Below the pieces are notes generated by a model. The model ran no database searches, had not been told where the DNA came from, and saw nothing but the letters and a program-made list of their open reading frames with translations. The position numbers and the translations under genes are program-made. Below, in pieces: positions 39,521-51,911 of a stretch of DNA of 64,000 bases (position 1 is the first letter of the stretch; the number at the start of each line of letters is the position of its first letter). Origin of the DNA: Charina bottae (taxonomy: Eukaryota; Chordata; Lepidosauria; Squamata; Charinaidae); NCBI GenBank assembly GCA_023362775.1, contig JALMGJ010000005.1, positions 87,121,421 to 87,185,420 on the forward strand, read 5' to 3'.

Positions 39521-39982
39521 GTTCAGAAGTTTATCATCATCTGGCTCCAGTGCCCTTCATCTGCCAAATGAAGCTGCTGTCCAACCATGGCTAGTGGTAG
39601 GGCCTGCCCTGCTTTGAAAGACAATTTTCACAACCATACTGTCTAGAAACTTACTTTTCTTTTTTTAAGGTGCAATGTAGAGATGCTTATGTTTACTGAT
39701 TTCTGTACCAAATATCAGTTTCTGCACCAGCATAGTATGACTGCAGAATACACAAAGTCCTTATTATTCTTTTAAAAAGCCATAAAATTGGATTACTGGG
39801 GGGCTTCTAAATCACACTTTACTATCTGATATCAAGCATGTGGAAGACTTTTGCATTGGAGGAAACCTTCAATGTTGCTATTGCTTTAGTACTTTGTTTT
39901 TCAGCATTTTAACAAATAATCATATTAGGATTAAGAACAAAGATCTATTTGAAAGAAGACTTAATGGTTGCGAAAGTACTTA

Positions 39983-40093
<111 letters not shown>

Positions 40094-40366
40094 CTAGAAA
40101 GGAGATGGAGGAAAAAAAGCCCTGTAGTCCGTAGCTATATTTTTAATAGGAGATGGATGAGAATAACACAAATCAATTTCAGGTAATTAAGGTTGGTATT
40201 GATATTAATCTTTTCTTTGAAAAAAACCCTCTGAATTATGCCTGCTAAATTTCTATAATTTGTTCTACGAATAATTAACAGAAAGAAAAAAGATGGTGGG
40301 AAAACATATGCAAACCTTGGGAAAGACTTGTATTTATGACCACATTTATGTCTGGATTGTCAGTAA

Positions 40367-40389
40367 TGTATAGGATACAGGGGTCTTAA
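40367..40389. repeat. Direct repeat flanking CpG-rich insert, left
   Basis: TGTATAGGATACAGGGGTCTTAA at 40367-40389 recurs at 41137-41159 with one mismatch, immediately after the insert. On the left, ten bases separate it from the inverted repeat. Confidence 0.8.
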
Positions 40390-40399
40390 CATGTAAAGG

Positions 40400-41136
40400 T
40401 AGGCTGACCATATGTCCCGTTTTGAACGGGACAGTCCCGTTTTTAAACAATTCCCGACCATCCTGTCGTTTTAATAAAAATGTCCATTTTGGCCCATTTT
40501 TTAAAAATTTGAAAGTTCTTGCGAACCTGTCTCTCAGGATGGAGGCCGAGTGGGAAGAGGAAGAGCTGCTGACGACGGATGGCGAAGGTGCAAAATTCAA
40601 ATCGGAGACAGAGCCTCCGATTGGAGAAAGTCAGGGGCCAGAACCTCCACCGCCTATCAGCGTGTCAGTTAGGTGAGCTGAGAGGCGGGCTGAACAACGG
40701 GAGGCGCGATTGGCTGGCTGAGCCAGACCCACCTGCGGTCAGAGCGAAAGGGGCTCACCTCGCTTCTGCCCTGCTGGCCGGGCAGTGACCGCGGATGGAC
40801 CGAGCGTGCCCTCCTCCTGGGGCCATGGCCCTGGCTGAGGAGGGGAAAGCTCGCACTCCCCCTGCCCCTGGCACCCTTCTGCCCGCATTGGGTGACCCTC
40901 GTATTCCCCACGCCCGCTGCAGCAGCAGAGGGCTGTGGGGCTGGAGGTGGCAAGGAGAACAATGAGAGAGCGCCCACCCCATTTGCCGGGGTGCCACAGG
41001 GACCGCACTGCCAGCGAGGCTTTGTTAGACAGAGTGCGTGCCTGCGTGCGCACGTAGGCACGCACGCCCACTTTGTCCGGCGAGCCGTGGGTAGGTTAGG
41101 GTCCCATTTTTGTCTCAAGGAAATATGGTCAGCCTA
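40400..41136. mobile_element. DNA transposon with CpG-rich interior
   Basis: Ends TAGGCTGACCATAT and ATATGGTCAGCCTA are perfect 14-bp inverted repeats. The first 110 bp are AT-rich with CCCGTTTTGAACGGGACAG. From about 40520 the sequence becomes CpG-rich, unlike anything around it. On the plus strand an ATG at 40542 opens MEAEWEEEELLTTDGEG and runs to ISVSVR followed by a GTGAGC donor-like sequence, as a 5' exon would. Superfamily is uncertain (hAT-like). Confidence 0.6.
40542..40676 (+). pseudogene. Exon-like acidic ORF inside the transposon
   Basis: From ATG at 40542 the frame encodes an acidic, proline-rich peptide (EAEWEEEELLTTDGEGAKF.., then GPEPPPPISVSVR). An AG/GTGAGC splice-donor match follows Arg, with a CpG-rich stretch behind it, like a captured or transposase-derived first exon with its promoter island. 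I do not recognise the protein. It could be the 5' exon of this transposon's own transposase, a host gene fragment, or chance. Confidence 0.35.
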
Positions 41137-41689
41137 TGTATAGGATACAGGGATCTTAAGAAGCTGTGATGACTGTGTAGAATATTTTATTCCCTTTTGT
41201 CTGGATAGCTGACTCTCCCCATGGGGTGATAAATATAGACATAGGTCTATGTATTTATCTTAGTTACTGTATTTTGTAAATCACCTTGAGTCCTAGGAAG
41301 TAGATGGTATGCAAATGTATGTAGGTATAAAGAAATGTGTCTGTTCATCAGTGTGAGGAATATTTACAAGAGGGCTAGATGACCAGTCAAAAAAAAGAAA
41401 AAAAAAAAGAAATGGATCACAAGGCAGAGGAACATGAAAATGAGATTCGGTCAAACAAGGAAGACACTGCATTAGATTGGGCATGACTCCTCCAAGCTAG
41501 TAATGAATTAACAATTAACTAATTAACAATAATTTAATGCATACTTAATTATTAACGAAAGGATTAATAAGTCATAAAGAAGGGTAACAACTTGCTAGAA
41601 CAAATGGATTTGTGTCCTTTTATTCTTTTGGGTAGAGAACCTATGAAAAGGTCTTTGTAAAAAAAAGATCAGATTTTACTCTGTTTTTG

Positions 41690-41745
41690 TCCTTTTAAAT
41701 TTTGCTGGTCATTGACCGAATAAATAATTATTGATTGATTGATTG
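41690..41745 (+). repeat. LINE 3' tail
   Basis: TTTTGCTGGTCATTGACCG then AATAAATAATTATTGATTGATTG: a decayed copy of the tail at 26985-27022. Confidence 0.55.
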
Positions 41746-42834
41746 TTCAGATGATTGATGCACCTGATGACATGAATCACATGACCAGAAATTTTTCAGT
41801 CTAAAATCTTACCTGGATAAAAAGTGCCCTGCTCAACCAGGCTGCTCATCTGATTCAGTATTTGGTGGTAGCAGGCAGCAGGCAATTAAATGCATTTTGG
41901 AAACCCTAAACTCTGGAATTGACTTTTAAACCACATGGGCTTACTAAGTTAGCTTTACCTCTCTTTGTCCTATATTTTTTTCTTTAATAATTCCTGAATA
42001 ATTTTCCAGTCAGCAATATTCCAATGATTATTTTTCTGTATTAAGACTCTACTATTAAACAGTTCATTAGGCATGCAACAGCGTGGGTTTGTGGCTTATT
42101 GTTATTATTGAATGTCCAACTCTTTCTTTAGTAAACTTTCATGCAGTTTACAAAGTACATTCAGGAGCCCTACTCTTGATGTGGTATTCCCCGAAATAAG
42201 GGAACAGCACATGCCTCTGTAGCTAGTTGAAAATCCTCTTTCCTTTTGATTACTGACCAGATGCAAAGAAAGCATACTGAAGAAAAAGTTCTTGTGAAAA
42301 ATTGCTGCTGGCAGAATTTAACATGTGGACATTTTTTGATCCATCTTTTTATATGTTGCAATTGCTTTGGGAAATGCAAAACAACCCCTTTACCACTTGG
42401 AATGAAATATGAATTGGGTTGGATTAATTCTGAAAATTAGATACCTTTCTAGGAACTTCACAAACATTCAAACACCTAGTTTCTACAACGCTTGAAAAAT
42501 ACCAGTGGTTTTGCTCAAATGCTTACAATCATTATCAAACTGTGCAGAGTCCTGTTCACCTAAAGCACAAGTGAGTTGCCGCATCTTCTTTCTCCCACTT
42601 TTGCAAAGCTCCAAAATTTACTGGCAGGACAATGCCTCAGATATTCCCAAGGACCCAGTAGAATATGGTTTGTAGAAAAGAATCACCACCAATCAAACAT
42701 TACAGGCTTGTAGCTCACTTTTATGATTGTGCTGTTCAATAAAAACTTAAAAGTAGCCTATTCTTTCCAAACTTTTCATTTACAACTGATTTTTTACTCT
42801 GACACAGTTTGGAAATGTTTATCATCTTACAAGC

Positions 42835-43070
42835 AGAAGAGATCCATCTTCTGAACTATCCAAAGACATTTGAGGAATATATCAAGTTCTTCTAGTACAT
42901 CCACAAAAACAAAAATGAAGTGGTGATAAAACCTGGGCCTCCTGTCCATGATATTGAAAAGAAACTAGCACATCTATCTTCTTCAACTGCAATACTTAAT
43001 AAAGAGAGATTTATAACCAATGCCTTGAATGAGTTTATTCAGCAAAACAAACAAAAGTTTTATAGCTAAA
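42835..43070 (+). pseudogene. Coding-like decayed fragment, unidentified
   Basis: One frame reads EEIHLLNYPKTFEEYIKFF, stop, YIHKNKNEVVIKPGPPVHD, IEKKLAHLSSSTAILNKERF, ITNALNEFIQQNKQKFYS, stop. The run of charged and aromatic residues in one frame with just two stops looks like a decayed exon or retrocopy. I do not recognise the family. Confidence 0.3.
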
Positions 43071-44533
43071 ACCTTTGTGCTGAAATGAAATCCACTGTTG
43101 TTTTTACAACTTTATTAGCCAATATTGTATACAAGCAGGTGATTTAATGTATCTAATGTCAGCAATCACAGCGCTCAACTAACTTGGAGTGTTGTTTTGA
43201 ATCACAGTGTTTTCATAAAAGGAAAGTGAACAGTTGTTTCTCATGCCATTTGAAGTGCTCTTTTAAAATCACGTATGAATTCATTACAGACCTTTCTGGC
43301 TCAGTTAAGTTCTGTGGTTACTTCTCACAGCACCGCTTGTTTTTGCATTCCGTACTCAGCAAATCAGTCCTAAGTCTCTCATAAATAAAAGTTTGCAGCC
43401 AAAGAATTAGCTAGTGAGATCAAATCAAGGGGTGGATTCCCTCATTGCTTTATGCCAAACTTGTCTTGTTTGGTTTTGGCTTAGCCTGATATGTGAAGAC
43501 AGCAATTATGGTTTGTAAACTATGGTGTATAGATTAGCATGGCATGATAATCACATTATTATTGCTTGTTCAACATGCTCCAACATGCTTCAAGCAAACT
43601 ATAACATGATATGGGAAAATTATATAATGACACTCAATTCTTCGTTAAAAAAAAGCAGTTCTAACAGGGTCATCTGATCTCATCTCAATTAAGAATATCT
43701 CCATGACCCTTGTGTGGGAGTTGTTTCTCATACGGTCAAAAACACACAGCCTGATAGCAGATCTGGCTATTCCCCAAACAAGAAACAGATACATAGAAAA
43801 TATCCCTATCACCCAGCAAAAGAGTTGCTTCTAGCCCTTTACATCTTATGGTTAATCTGAGAGGGAATAGCAAATTTGCAATGGAAACCCGTGAACTGCA
43901 TATTTTATTTTGGTATGAACTATGGATGGAGAGCCCTAGAAATTATATAAGCATATTCACTCATTGTGGAAGAACTTGACATTCTATGAATGATTATAAT
44001 TTCTTCTTCTCACACAAATACAAAATTATAAGTAGGCATTCTAAAAGATAGGTCAGGGGGAAAAAGAAGTAACAATGAAAATGGTGGTGGGGAGAGGGGA
44101 GCAACTCCAATAAAAACGTTTTGGCAGAGGTTAATGGTAAGAAGATGATGAAACACCACTCTCACTTGTTTAAGAGAAAAAGGGTTGGGAAATGGTGCAG
44201 CATAAGAGCTCAGAAAAACGGAGCACAGAGGGAAGCCAAGCCAAGACAAAGAAGTAAGGAAAGGGGATTTGAGGGAAAAGATGAGGAAGGAGGGGAAAGT
44301 TAAAACAAGTCTGGACCTCATAAAATAGTTGACGTGCTTCATATCTCATCTGTAAGATTGAATATTTTGTCTGTCCCCTGGAAATACATCAAAAAGAAAC
44401 AATTGCTGCCTTCCCTCAGGCAGCAGAGTATTCTGGTGCTAACTTTCCTTTGGGGAGGGACAAGGCACTGGCAGTAAATAGAGAGACATGATGGATATTT
44501 CTTGAGGGCAATGCTATAGCGCTGCTTTCATGT

Positions 44534-44604
44534 GGATTCCTGCCTTGAACCGGGTTGGGATTCACTGGCCTAAACGGCCCCTTCCAATTCTAGGATTATA
44601 ATTT
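44534..44604 (+). repeat. CR1 LINE 3' end
   Basis: GATTCCTGCCTTGAACCGGG, TTGGGATTCACTGGCC, then CCCCTTCCAATTCTAGGATT: the typical CR1 terminal sequence ending in an ATTCTATGA-like octamer. Confidence 0.7.
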
Positions 44605-46104
44605 GCAGTCAAATCATCCTGTGGCTTCAGCAACAGGGCTACAAGGTTCCAGTTTCAGAGCCTGCCTATAGGACTGTCTGATTGCAGCATGTCCTTCAGG
44701 AAGATGTCCTTCAAGGAGTCTTCTTCCCTGGGTCAGCCCCACTCCTCCTCGCCACAATTGCTTTTTCTTCTGAACTATAGCTCAACTGCTGCCATGGCAG
44801 AAGGTGAACCAGGCGACTATTTCTTCTCCTCCCATTTTTCTTTCTTACTCAGAAGAAACCAGCAAAAAGGAAAGATGAAGCCGCCTAAAAGTGTTGACAC
44901 ATTGATCGATGCTTTGCTGTTTTGCCTATAATGGACCTCTACTTATCTTGAACACTGTTCACCAGCAGAATCTGTTGCTTGGAATTCTGTTCATTACATT
45001 TCTGTTTTTTTAACTTGAAGCATTTTCGGAAATGCCTTCAGTTATGCCCAACAGAATGGCATGGACTAAGGTTATCTTGGATTTATTTTCCTTTGTGCAA
45101 GTTTGCTACAAATTAAGAGGTTCCATATGAAAACTGCGGCTCCAAAAGCAAAAGAAACAAAATATTCAACTGCAAGTTTTCTAGGTTTGCTTTGCTGCTA
45201 ATGTTGAGTAGAGAGGTTACTGAAATACTTTGGCTGCAAAATTAAGCCATAATCAGTTAAATGCGTGCAGTGTCACTCCTGATCATGTAGATTTGTCATT
45301 GACAAATGAAATATTTATGATGTTTTCTACTACTCTGTAATCAGCTAGGAAGAATGAGGGGAAGGAAACTCTCCACTTCAATCTATTTTCCCAAAATGGC
45401 AGGACTTCTGCTAAGATTTTTCTGGCAGTCTTCTAACATGTATATTATGCACTGAGTTTATTTGCCCGAAGCATTTCCTCATTAGTCTGAAAACACGTGA
45501 GAAATTGAGAAGGCTGCTGCCTTGTCCCAGAAATACTGGGGGTGGGGGGTGTAGAATAACCATGCACAGGACACTTTTCAACAAAGTTGCTGCTGATTGT
45601 AATCATGTTTCCTGATGCCTGGTGCATCATTGTTGTTGTTATCTTCATCATCATCATCATCAGTTCTCCAGGACCTTTTTAATCTAGACAAAGAGGTAGA
45701 ACCCTCTGAATCGCTCTTTGAAGTGGTAACAGACATCATGATATCGGAATAAAATCTTTATTTAGGGCAGGCACTGCCACAGAAAAGGGACAATCCGGGT
45801 CCAACAGGATGACATGGTTTAATGGAAGGGACCTGGAGCATGGGCTCCCAGTTAGATGCTTGTGGGTTCCATGTTTCCAACTCATACATTTTATGATGGC
45901 CTTCAAACATTTATAAGGATGATGCAATGATTAACGCAAAGGAAAGGGTTGGAAATGGGTGAAGACCACGGCTAGCTGGGCTTGCACTATGGGCTAAGTC
46001 AAAAACCAAAGAAATAACATGGTAGCTCAGACAATGTGAGACCAGATTACTTTAACTAATGTTCTCATTTTCAAAGCTGAAGGCTTTGCAGGCAGGCTCT
46101 AATG

Positions 46105-46455
46105 CAGAGCTTTCCAAACTGTGTGTCGGGACACGTTAGTGTGTCGGCTGCAGTGTCTGGGTGTGTCCTGGCTGCTGCTGCCTCCGAGCCCTGCCAGGAT
46201 TCCGCGCAGGTCCTAGTGTCTGCCTTGTGCCTGGCTGCCTCCAAACCTGCCCTGCCAGGATTCCACGCAGGTCCTAGTGCCTGCCTTGTGCCTTGCTGCC
46301 TCCAAACCTGATGTGATTCCTCACAGGTCCTAGTGCCTGCCTTGTGCCCTGCTGTAAGAGTGTGTCACGAAATGATGCCCTGCTGTAAGAGTGTGTCATG
46401 AAATTATGCATGTTTAAAAAGTGTGTCACCAACATGAAAAGTTTGGAAAGCTTTG
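46105..46455. mobile_element. Non-autonomous hAT element with internal VNTR
   Basis: TIRs CAGAGCTTTCCAAACTGTG and ..AGTTTGGAAAGCTTTG, flanked by perfect 8-bp duplications CTCTAATG (46097-46104 and 46456-46463). The middle holds about three units of a 55-60-bp repeat starting GTCCTAGTGCCTGCC, then two CCCTGCTGTAAGAGTGTGTC units. Confidence 0.85.
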
Positions 46456-47933
46456 CTCTAATGTGTTAAGCCAAATACGTGTGGCTGCTTTTTACTGTGG
46501 CTGTATACAGTAAAAAGAGCCAGATTGAACACCTACAAACAGGACACACACAAAACAATAGTTTCTGCTATTGTTTGCTGCCATTAACTGGCCTTCAAGG
46601 ATACCCTGTTTCTCAAAAGGGATAATCGGCAAATTGTGCTTGGAGGTTAACACTACACATAACTGCATCAGGTGGTGTAAATTAAGCACTGTATGAACCC
46701 TTTTTAAAAAAGATGGTCCTGCATCATGAGCATTGAATAATGCTGAGTTCTGATATCACTAAGGAAATGCTGAGGATAAGCATTTCCATAAGCAAACCTA
46801 TCCTGTAATTTCAAGAGGGAATTTTGCCTTTCTTCAAGAGGAGCAGGGAGAGGACAAGACAACCCCCCCCCCCCGATGTTATTCTATTCATAGAGAGAAA
46901 CTTGAGGAGAGCTCCTTGAGGAATCCTAACCCAGCTCCAAACGTTCTGGAAGGAAGAGGTTTTCAGGATCAGCAGAATGGGACTTCATAAATGTTCTCCC
47001 CACCACCCCCAAAAAGGAGAAGGTTGTTTAATGAGATAGAAGACAAACACTACAAAGCCATTCAGGAGACAACAAATGTGAACTACGGGGGTGGGAGGGT
47101 GGAGAATACATGGATTCCATCCTTTCCTTGTCTCATAATATTTAAAAGCAATTTTGGGACTAAAGTAGAACATATGCATTCCATGCATCTCTGCTTGCAA
47201 GACTGGGTATGCTGTAGTAAGGACTGCTGATAACTGTTTTCGTGTTGACTGTACATGTTACCAAAGTCTTCTAGTCCACGGCTTTCCAAGACTGCAGTTC
47301 ATTTCATTGGATTCCATTTGTCCAAAACAATCAACCCAAATTCCCAATCAGGACAGAGTGGCCAAAAAAAACGAATCAGAGCAAATTAACACTAAAGGAA
47401 CAAACTGGTACAAATGCCTGATAATGTTTGAGCATTACTGGGATACACTATCATGATTTTCTCATAAATCTCAAGGGTCCTCTTGAATGAAATGAAATGA
47501 AACAAATGAATTATTATTGTTGTTGGAGGTTTGGGCTTTGGTACAGATGCATGTTCCATATTTATAAGTGCAGTCTGGGAGACCCGGCCAATTGATGGAG
47601 AAGAAAAAATTCAAGGAAGAAAAACTATTTTTTTTTCCTGTTGGTGGTTTGTGGCCATATGGATTGGATAGAGATCATATTTTTAACTGCAAAGGATTTC
47701 TATGTTGATAAACATGTGGTTCATCTAACAGGAATAAAGAGTCAGAAAGATTGCACTTTGAAAGATCTCTAATGGCCATGGATGTGCCAAATAAAAATAA
47801 AAATATAATTAGGAAGGAACCTGGCCCCCTGCCCAATTTGTAATAGCCAAGGGTTTTATTTTTCTTTGGTATATACAGTATTGTTCTATGCTGATGCATT
47901 TGTTTCTGTTTTGAGTTTAAGCCGTGCACTCTA

Positions 47934-48170
<237 letters not shown>

Positions 48171-48429
48171 TCATGCATCCCTCAATTCCTTGATGATGCA
48201 TCTTACGATCTCAGGATGGCGAGCAGGGGGGGAAGACAAGAGGTGGAGAGGAAAGGGAAGGGAATATCTTTAGAGTCCCTAGTTTTTCATTTTTAAAAAA
48301 CATCCAGAGCCACTCATGTTGCCGTGGTTCCCTCTGGGAAGCAAAACAGTTTCTATTTAAACCTGTTATATGTTGGAAAGAATGGCGCTGAGTTCCTTAC
48401 CTTCCTTCCTCTCTGAAAGCTACAATCTT

Positions 48430-49174
48430 CCATTATGTTCTAGCCTTAAAGAAATTTTTTATAAAATGATGTATCGTCGGTATCAGAGAAATTGTCTAGA
48501 ATGTATGAAGGTACTTCAAATCTTTGTTGGAAATGTGAAAAACATGAAGGGACATTTTACCATGTCTGGGGGACATGTAAAAAAGCTAAAAAAGTTTGGA
48601 TACAAATACATATGTTAATCCAGAAGATTTTCAAGGTTAAAGTGCAACTGAAACCAGAGACTTTCCTTTTGGGATGAATGGACAGGCAATTAGAAAAAAG
48701 TCATGGAACTTTCTTTTTATATATGATAATTGCAGCAAGACTATTATATGCTGAAAAGTGGAAAGGTTTGATACCACCCACAATGAAGGAATGGCTGGTG
48801 AAGATGATGGAACCTGCGGAGATAGCTAAATTAACATCTTTGATTAGAGAAAAGAGAATACATACACTTATGGCTGACTGGAAACTCCTTATAGACTTTT
48901 TGCATGAAACAAAATGCACTTATGATTCGTAGTTTTGATGATTAGAAGAAAAAAAAATGGATAATAGAAAAAAGTGGGCTTTCTTTTTAAAATCATAGAG
49001 TAAGAGTTAATTTTGTAATTGTACTTGCAAAAGAAATTGGAAGCTTCTTTCTATTTCTTTTCTTCCTTCTTTTTGCACTTTTTCTTTTTTCTTTCTTTTT
49101 TTCTCTGTTCTTTCTACTCTTTATTAGTTTTTGTTAGTTTTTACGTTCTTTGTAAAACTTTTAATAAAATTTAT
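48430..49174 (+). pseudogene. LINE-1, 5'-truncated ORF2 C-terminus
   Basis: Flanked by exact 15-bp duplications GAAAGCTACAATCTT (48415-48429 and 49175-49189), so this is a discrete insertion of 745 bp. The plus frame reads CWKCEKHEGTFYHVWGTCKK, the L1 ORF2 C-terminal cysteine motif, then KPETFLLG, one TGA, QLEKSHGTFFLYMIIAARLL, YAEKWKGLIPPTMKEWLVKM and LIREKRIHTLMADWKLLIDF. ORF2 ends at 48932. A pyrimidine-rich 3' UTR and TTAATAAAATTTAT end follow. Opposite orientation to KCNMA1. One frameshift precedes the readable part. Confidence 0.85.
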
Positions 49175-49910
49175 GAAAGCTACAATCTTTTGGTTCTTTA
49201 AGAAACAAATGTTACTGAAAGCATGAATCACACCTTTTTTGGACCGGGGGCGGGGGGGGGTACACCTGGCCCAAAATGAAATTCTTTGGGTAAGCCTAGA
49301 TGGCCATAAGAGAAATGTTGGGTCCCAGATTGGCGGCCAATCTTGCCTCACTTCTGTTTCCTGGCAGTTAAAATAAGAAATTTTCTCTCTAACTCTTCAT
49401 TCTGTAAGCCAGGTGTTTACACAACTTTGTCAGTCTCTAATCCTTTTCTTTCTGGAACCAAGTAAACGTGTCCCTCTTAAATTACTCTTCCTGTGGAAAA
49501 AATGGAACGTCGACAGCACTTTTATCTAATTAGGTTCACTACTGAATTTAATTTCTACATTTTATACAACTATCATAGCTTCCTTACTCCTGCTAGCTCC
49601 CCATATGATAGAATGATTGATGAGTGGGGAGGGCTAGGCAGAGGATGCATAATTCGGAGTTACCAAATTGTAACTCCTTTGGGCTGATCTGGTTCATGTC
49701 TTATTCCTTAGAAGCTAGTTAACTGGGGAACAACAATATATAAAATATTGAGCCCTCCAAAGATGAGTCTTTTCTATCTCCTTCTTACCTAAGAAGGATC
49801 AAGGTGGACCATACTAAGGATTACAGCTGCTCTACCATTTGAGTTCCAAGAATAGCCAAATAGACTATCTTAATAAGCAGGGGATGAAGAGGTAAGCCCT
49901 TCATCTAGCA

Positions 49911-50033
49911 CAGGGTTTCTCAGTCTCAGCAACCTTAAGATGTGTGAACTTCAACTCCCAGAATGCTGCTGGCTGGGGAATTATAGGAGTTGAAGTCCAC
50001 ATATTTTAAAGCTGTTGAGGTTGAGGAGCATCA
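49911..50033. mobile_element. Palindromic hAT MITE, first of a tandem pair
   Basis: Arms CAGGGTTTCTCAGTCTCAGC..CAACTCCCAGAATGCTG and GGGGAATTATAGGAGTTG..GTTGAGGTTGAGGAGCATCA. Preceded by ATCTAGCA and followed by ATCTAGAG. Confidence 0.65.
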
Positions 50034-50041
50034 ATCTAGAG

Positions 50042-50148
50042 CAGTGTTTCTCAATCTTGGTAACTCTAAGATGTGAGAACATCCAGCATGGGGAATTCTG
50101 GGAGTTGAAGTCCTCACATCTTAGAGTTGCCAAGGTTGAGAAACACTG
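50042..50148. mobile_element. Palindromic hAT MITE, second of the pair
   Basis: CAGTGTTTCTCAATCTTGG..GAATTCTGGGAGTTGAAG..CCAAGGTTGAGAAACACTG forms an almost complete hairpin. Flanks are ATCTAGAG and ATCTAGTA (6 of 8), the first shared with the preceding MITE. Confidence 0.75.
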
Positions 50149-50175
50149 ATCTAGTAAAATCAGATATACTGAACC

Positions 50176-50256
50176 CCTTCCTTCCTTCCTTCCTTCCTTC
50201 CTTCCTTCCTTCCTTCCTTCCTTCCTTCCTTCCTTCCTTCCTTCCTTCCTTCCTTT
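50176..50256. repeat. (TTCC)n microsatellite
   Basis: About 20 uninterrupted CCTT units. Confidence 0.97.
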
Positions 50257-50306
50257 CTGGCACAGTAAAAAAAAATCACATTCATATTGACCAAAGGGAA
50301 AAAGGT

Positions 50307-50755
50307 CCTACATTAAAATCAAGGGTCTGTGATGGAATGTCTTCCTGAAGGGGGAGGTAATGTGGTGGATGTCGGCGCTCCCGCTAGTTTTCAGGAAGGA
50401 GGGAGCGCATTCCAAGGAGTTAAACAGATTCTCAGGCAAGACTGATGTCAGGGGCAACCTAAGAACCATGACAAGTCAGTGTATTCCAAACCCAGTTCTT
50501 TATTTCTCTCACCATACAGACAGAATCTTGCCAGACTAAAGCTACTCTAACTAACCTAAGTACAAATAACCCTAGGAAAGGGTGGCCCTGAACCTCTTTG
50601 CTTTCCCACCTACACTCTCGGGACTGCTGAGAATCCATCTATCTCCTTGGAATGTGCTCCCTCCTTCCTGAGAACTAGCGGGAGCGCTGACATCCACCAC
50701 ATCACCTCCCTCTTCAGGAAGCCATTCCATCACAGGGTCAGATTAAAATGTAGGA
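50307..50755. repeat. Long inverted repeat, about 130-bp arms
   Basis: Left arm 50307-50435 (CCTACATTAAAATC, CTGTGATGGAATG, GGCGCTCCCGCTAG, CATTCCAAGGAG) pairs with right arm about 50624-50755 in reverse, with few mismatches, around a 190-bp centre. Not a recognised family; possibly two inverted LTR-like or MITE ends. Confidence 0.7.
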
Positions 50756-51911
50756 AGCTACAAACACCAAAAATTGTGCCTATACATACATGGAAAAGCA
50801 CAAAGATAGACTCTTTGCATTCTGAGCCGGAATCTTCCTGCAGACGAAAGTGGGAATGCTGCTGCTCCCCACATTCAGCTGATTCTGGTACAATTCAGAT
50901 ATTTCTCCTCCAGTTGCCCCATGGCTGGCTCACAGAACATGTTAGTGGGGAGCTAATATTTCATTTGCAAGAGCAACCCCAATGACTGACTAGAGATTTG
51001 AAATAATCAAGTGATTCAAGAGCCAAATTCCATATTTTTAATTCTTTATATTAGCCAACCACAGGGGATATTTAAGTTACTGGTCCATTTTTCTCATTAT
51101 TTTGGAAACAGACTGCCCTGCTCTCGGGGATAAAAAAGCTACCATCATAATTTTGTTCATGGACTTCACGTGTTAAGAATGTGATTCTTTTCACAAGGAG
51201 GAAATGCAAGCATGTGGACGTTTTCCTCAAGAGGACACAGACAGATGTTCAACATGGAGTACCTCAGGAATGAAGAATAAATTTGCATTTCCCTCCCCTG
51301 AAAATAGCTGTCAGTCCCACATCGGACAATTTGTGCTTAACAGATGACTGATAAGAAGGCAATGATGAATCTGCACCAAGAGATTCATCATTGATCAAAT
51401 GTGCCTTGTAGTGAAAAATAGGAGAAAATAATGTCATGATAAGAGAGAACAACATACTATTTTATTTTGGTACAACATTAGGTAACAGTGGCCTTAATGG
51501 GTCAACACACACTGGAATAAGAATAATCTGATTGCCAGGAAGTTTTAGGAACAAAAGCAATGTAACTACACTGTCATAATATTAATAGCAATCAATTCTG
51601 AAGAAGAGAGGAACATCTGCCTCCCATTTGAAAATCAGAAGTGGAAATGCAAGCTTATGATTAATCAAAAGTTGGTAAGTATTTTAACCGTGCAATTTAC
51701 CACAAACCTACTTGATAGCATTAAGATAGGCAGCAAAGCCACCCGAGAGAAAAAAGGATCAATGTGATAGTCTGTTATAAAACTGACATATTAATTTGTT
51801 TGACTATTACAGAGGTTCATGTATTTTTTTTTCTCATGTCCAAATAACTTTTCTTTTTCTCACCTGGGGTAGCTTTGTGATCTATCTCATTTTTCCAAGT
51901 ATAAATAGAAA

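Noticed and set aside
40669..41143. Long overlapping frames in the CpG-rich insert
   Set aside because: Open in several frames on both strands because stop codons are rare in CpG-rich DNA; only the ATG-to-donor piece at 40542-40676 was kept, at low confidence.
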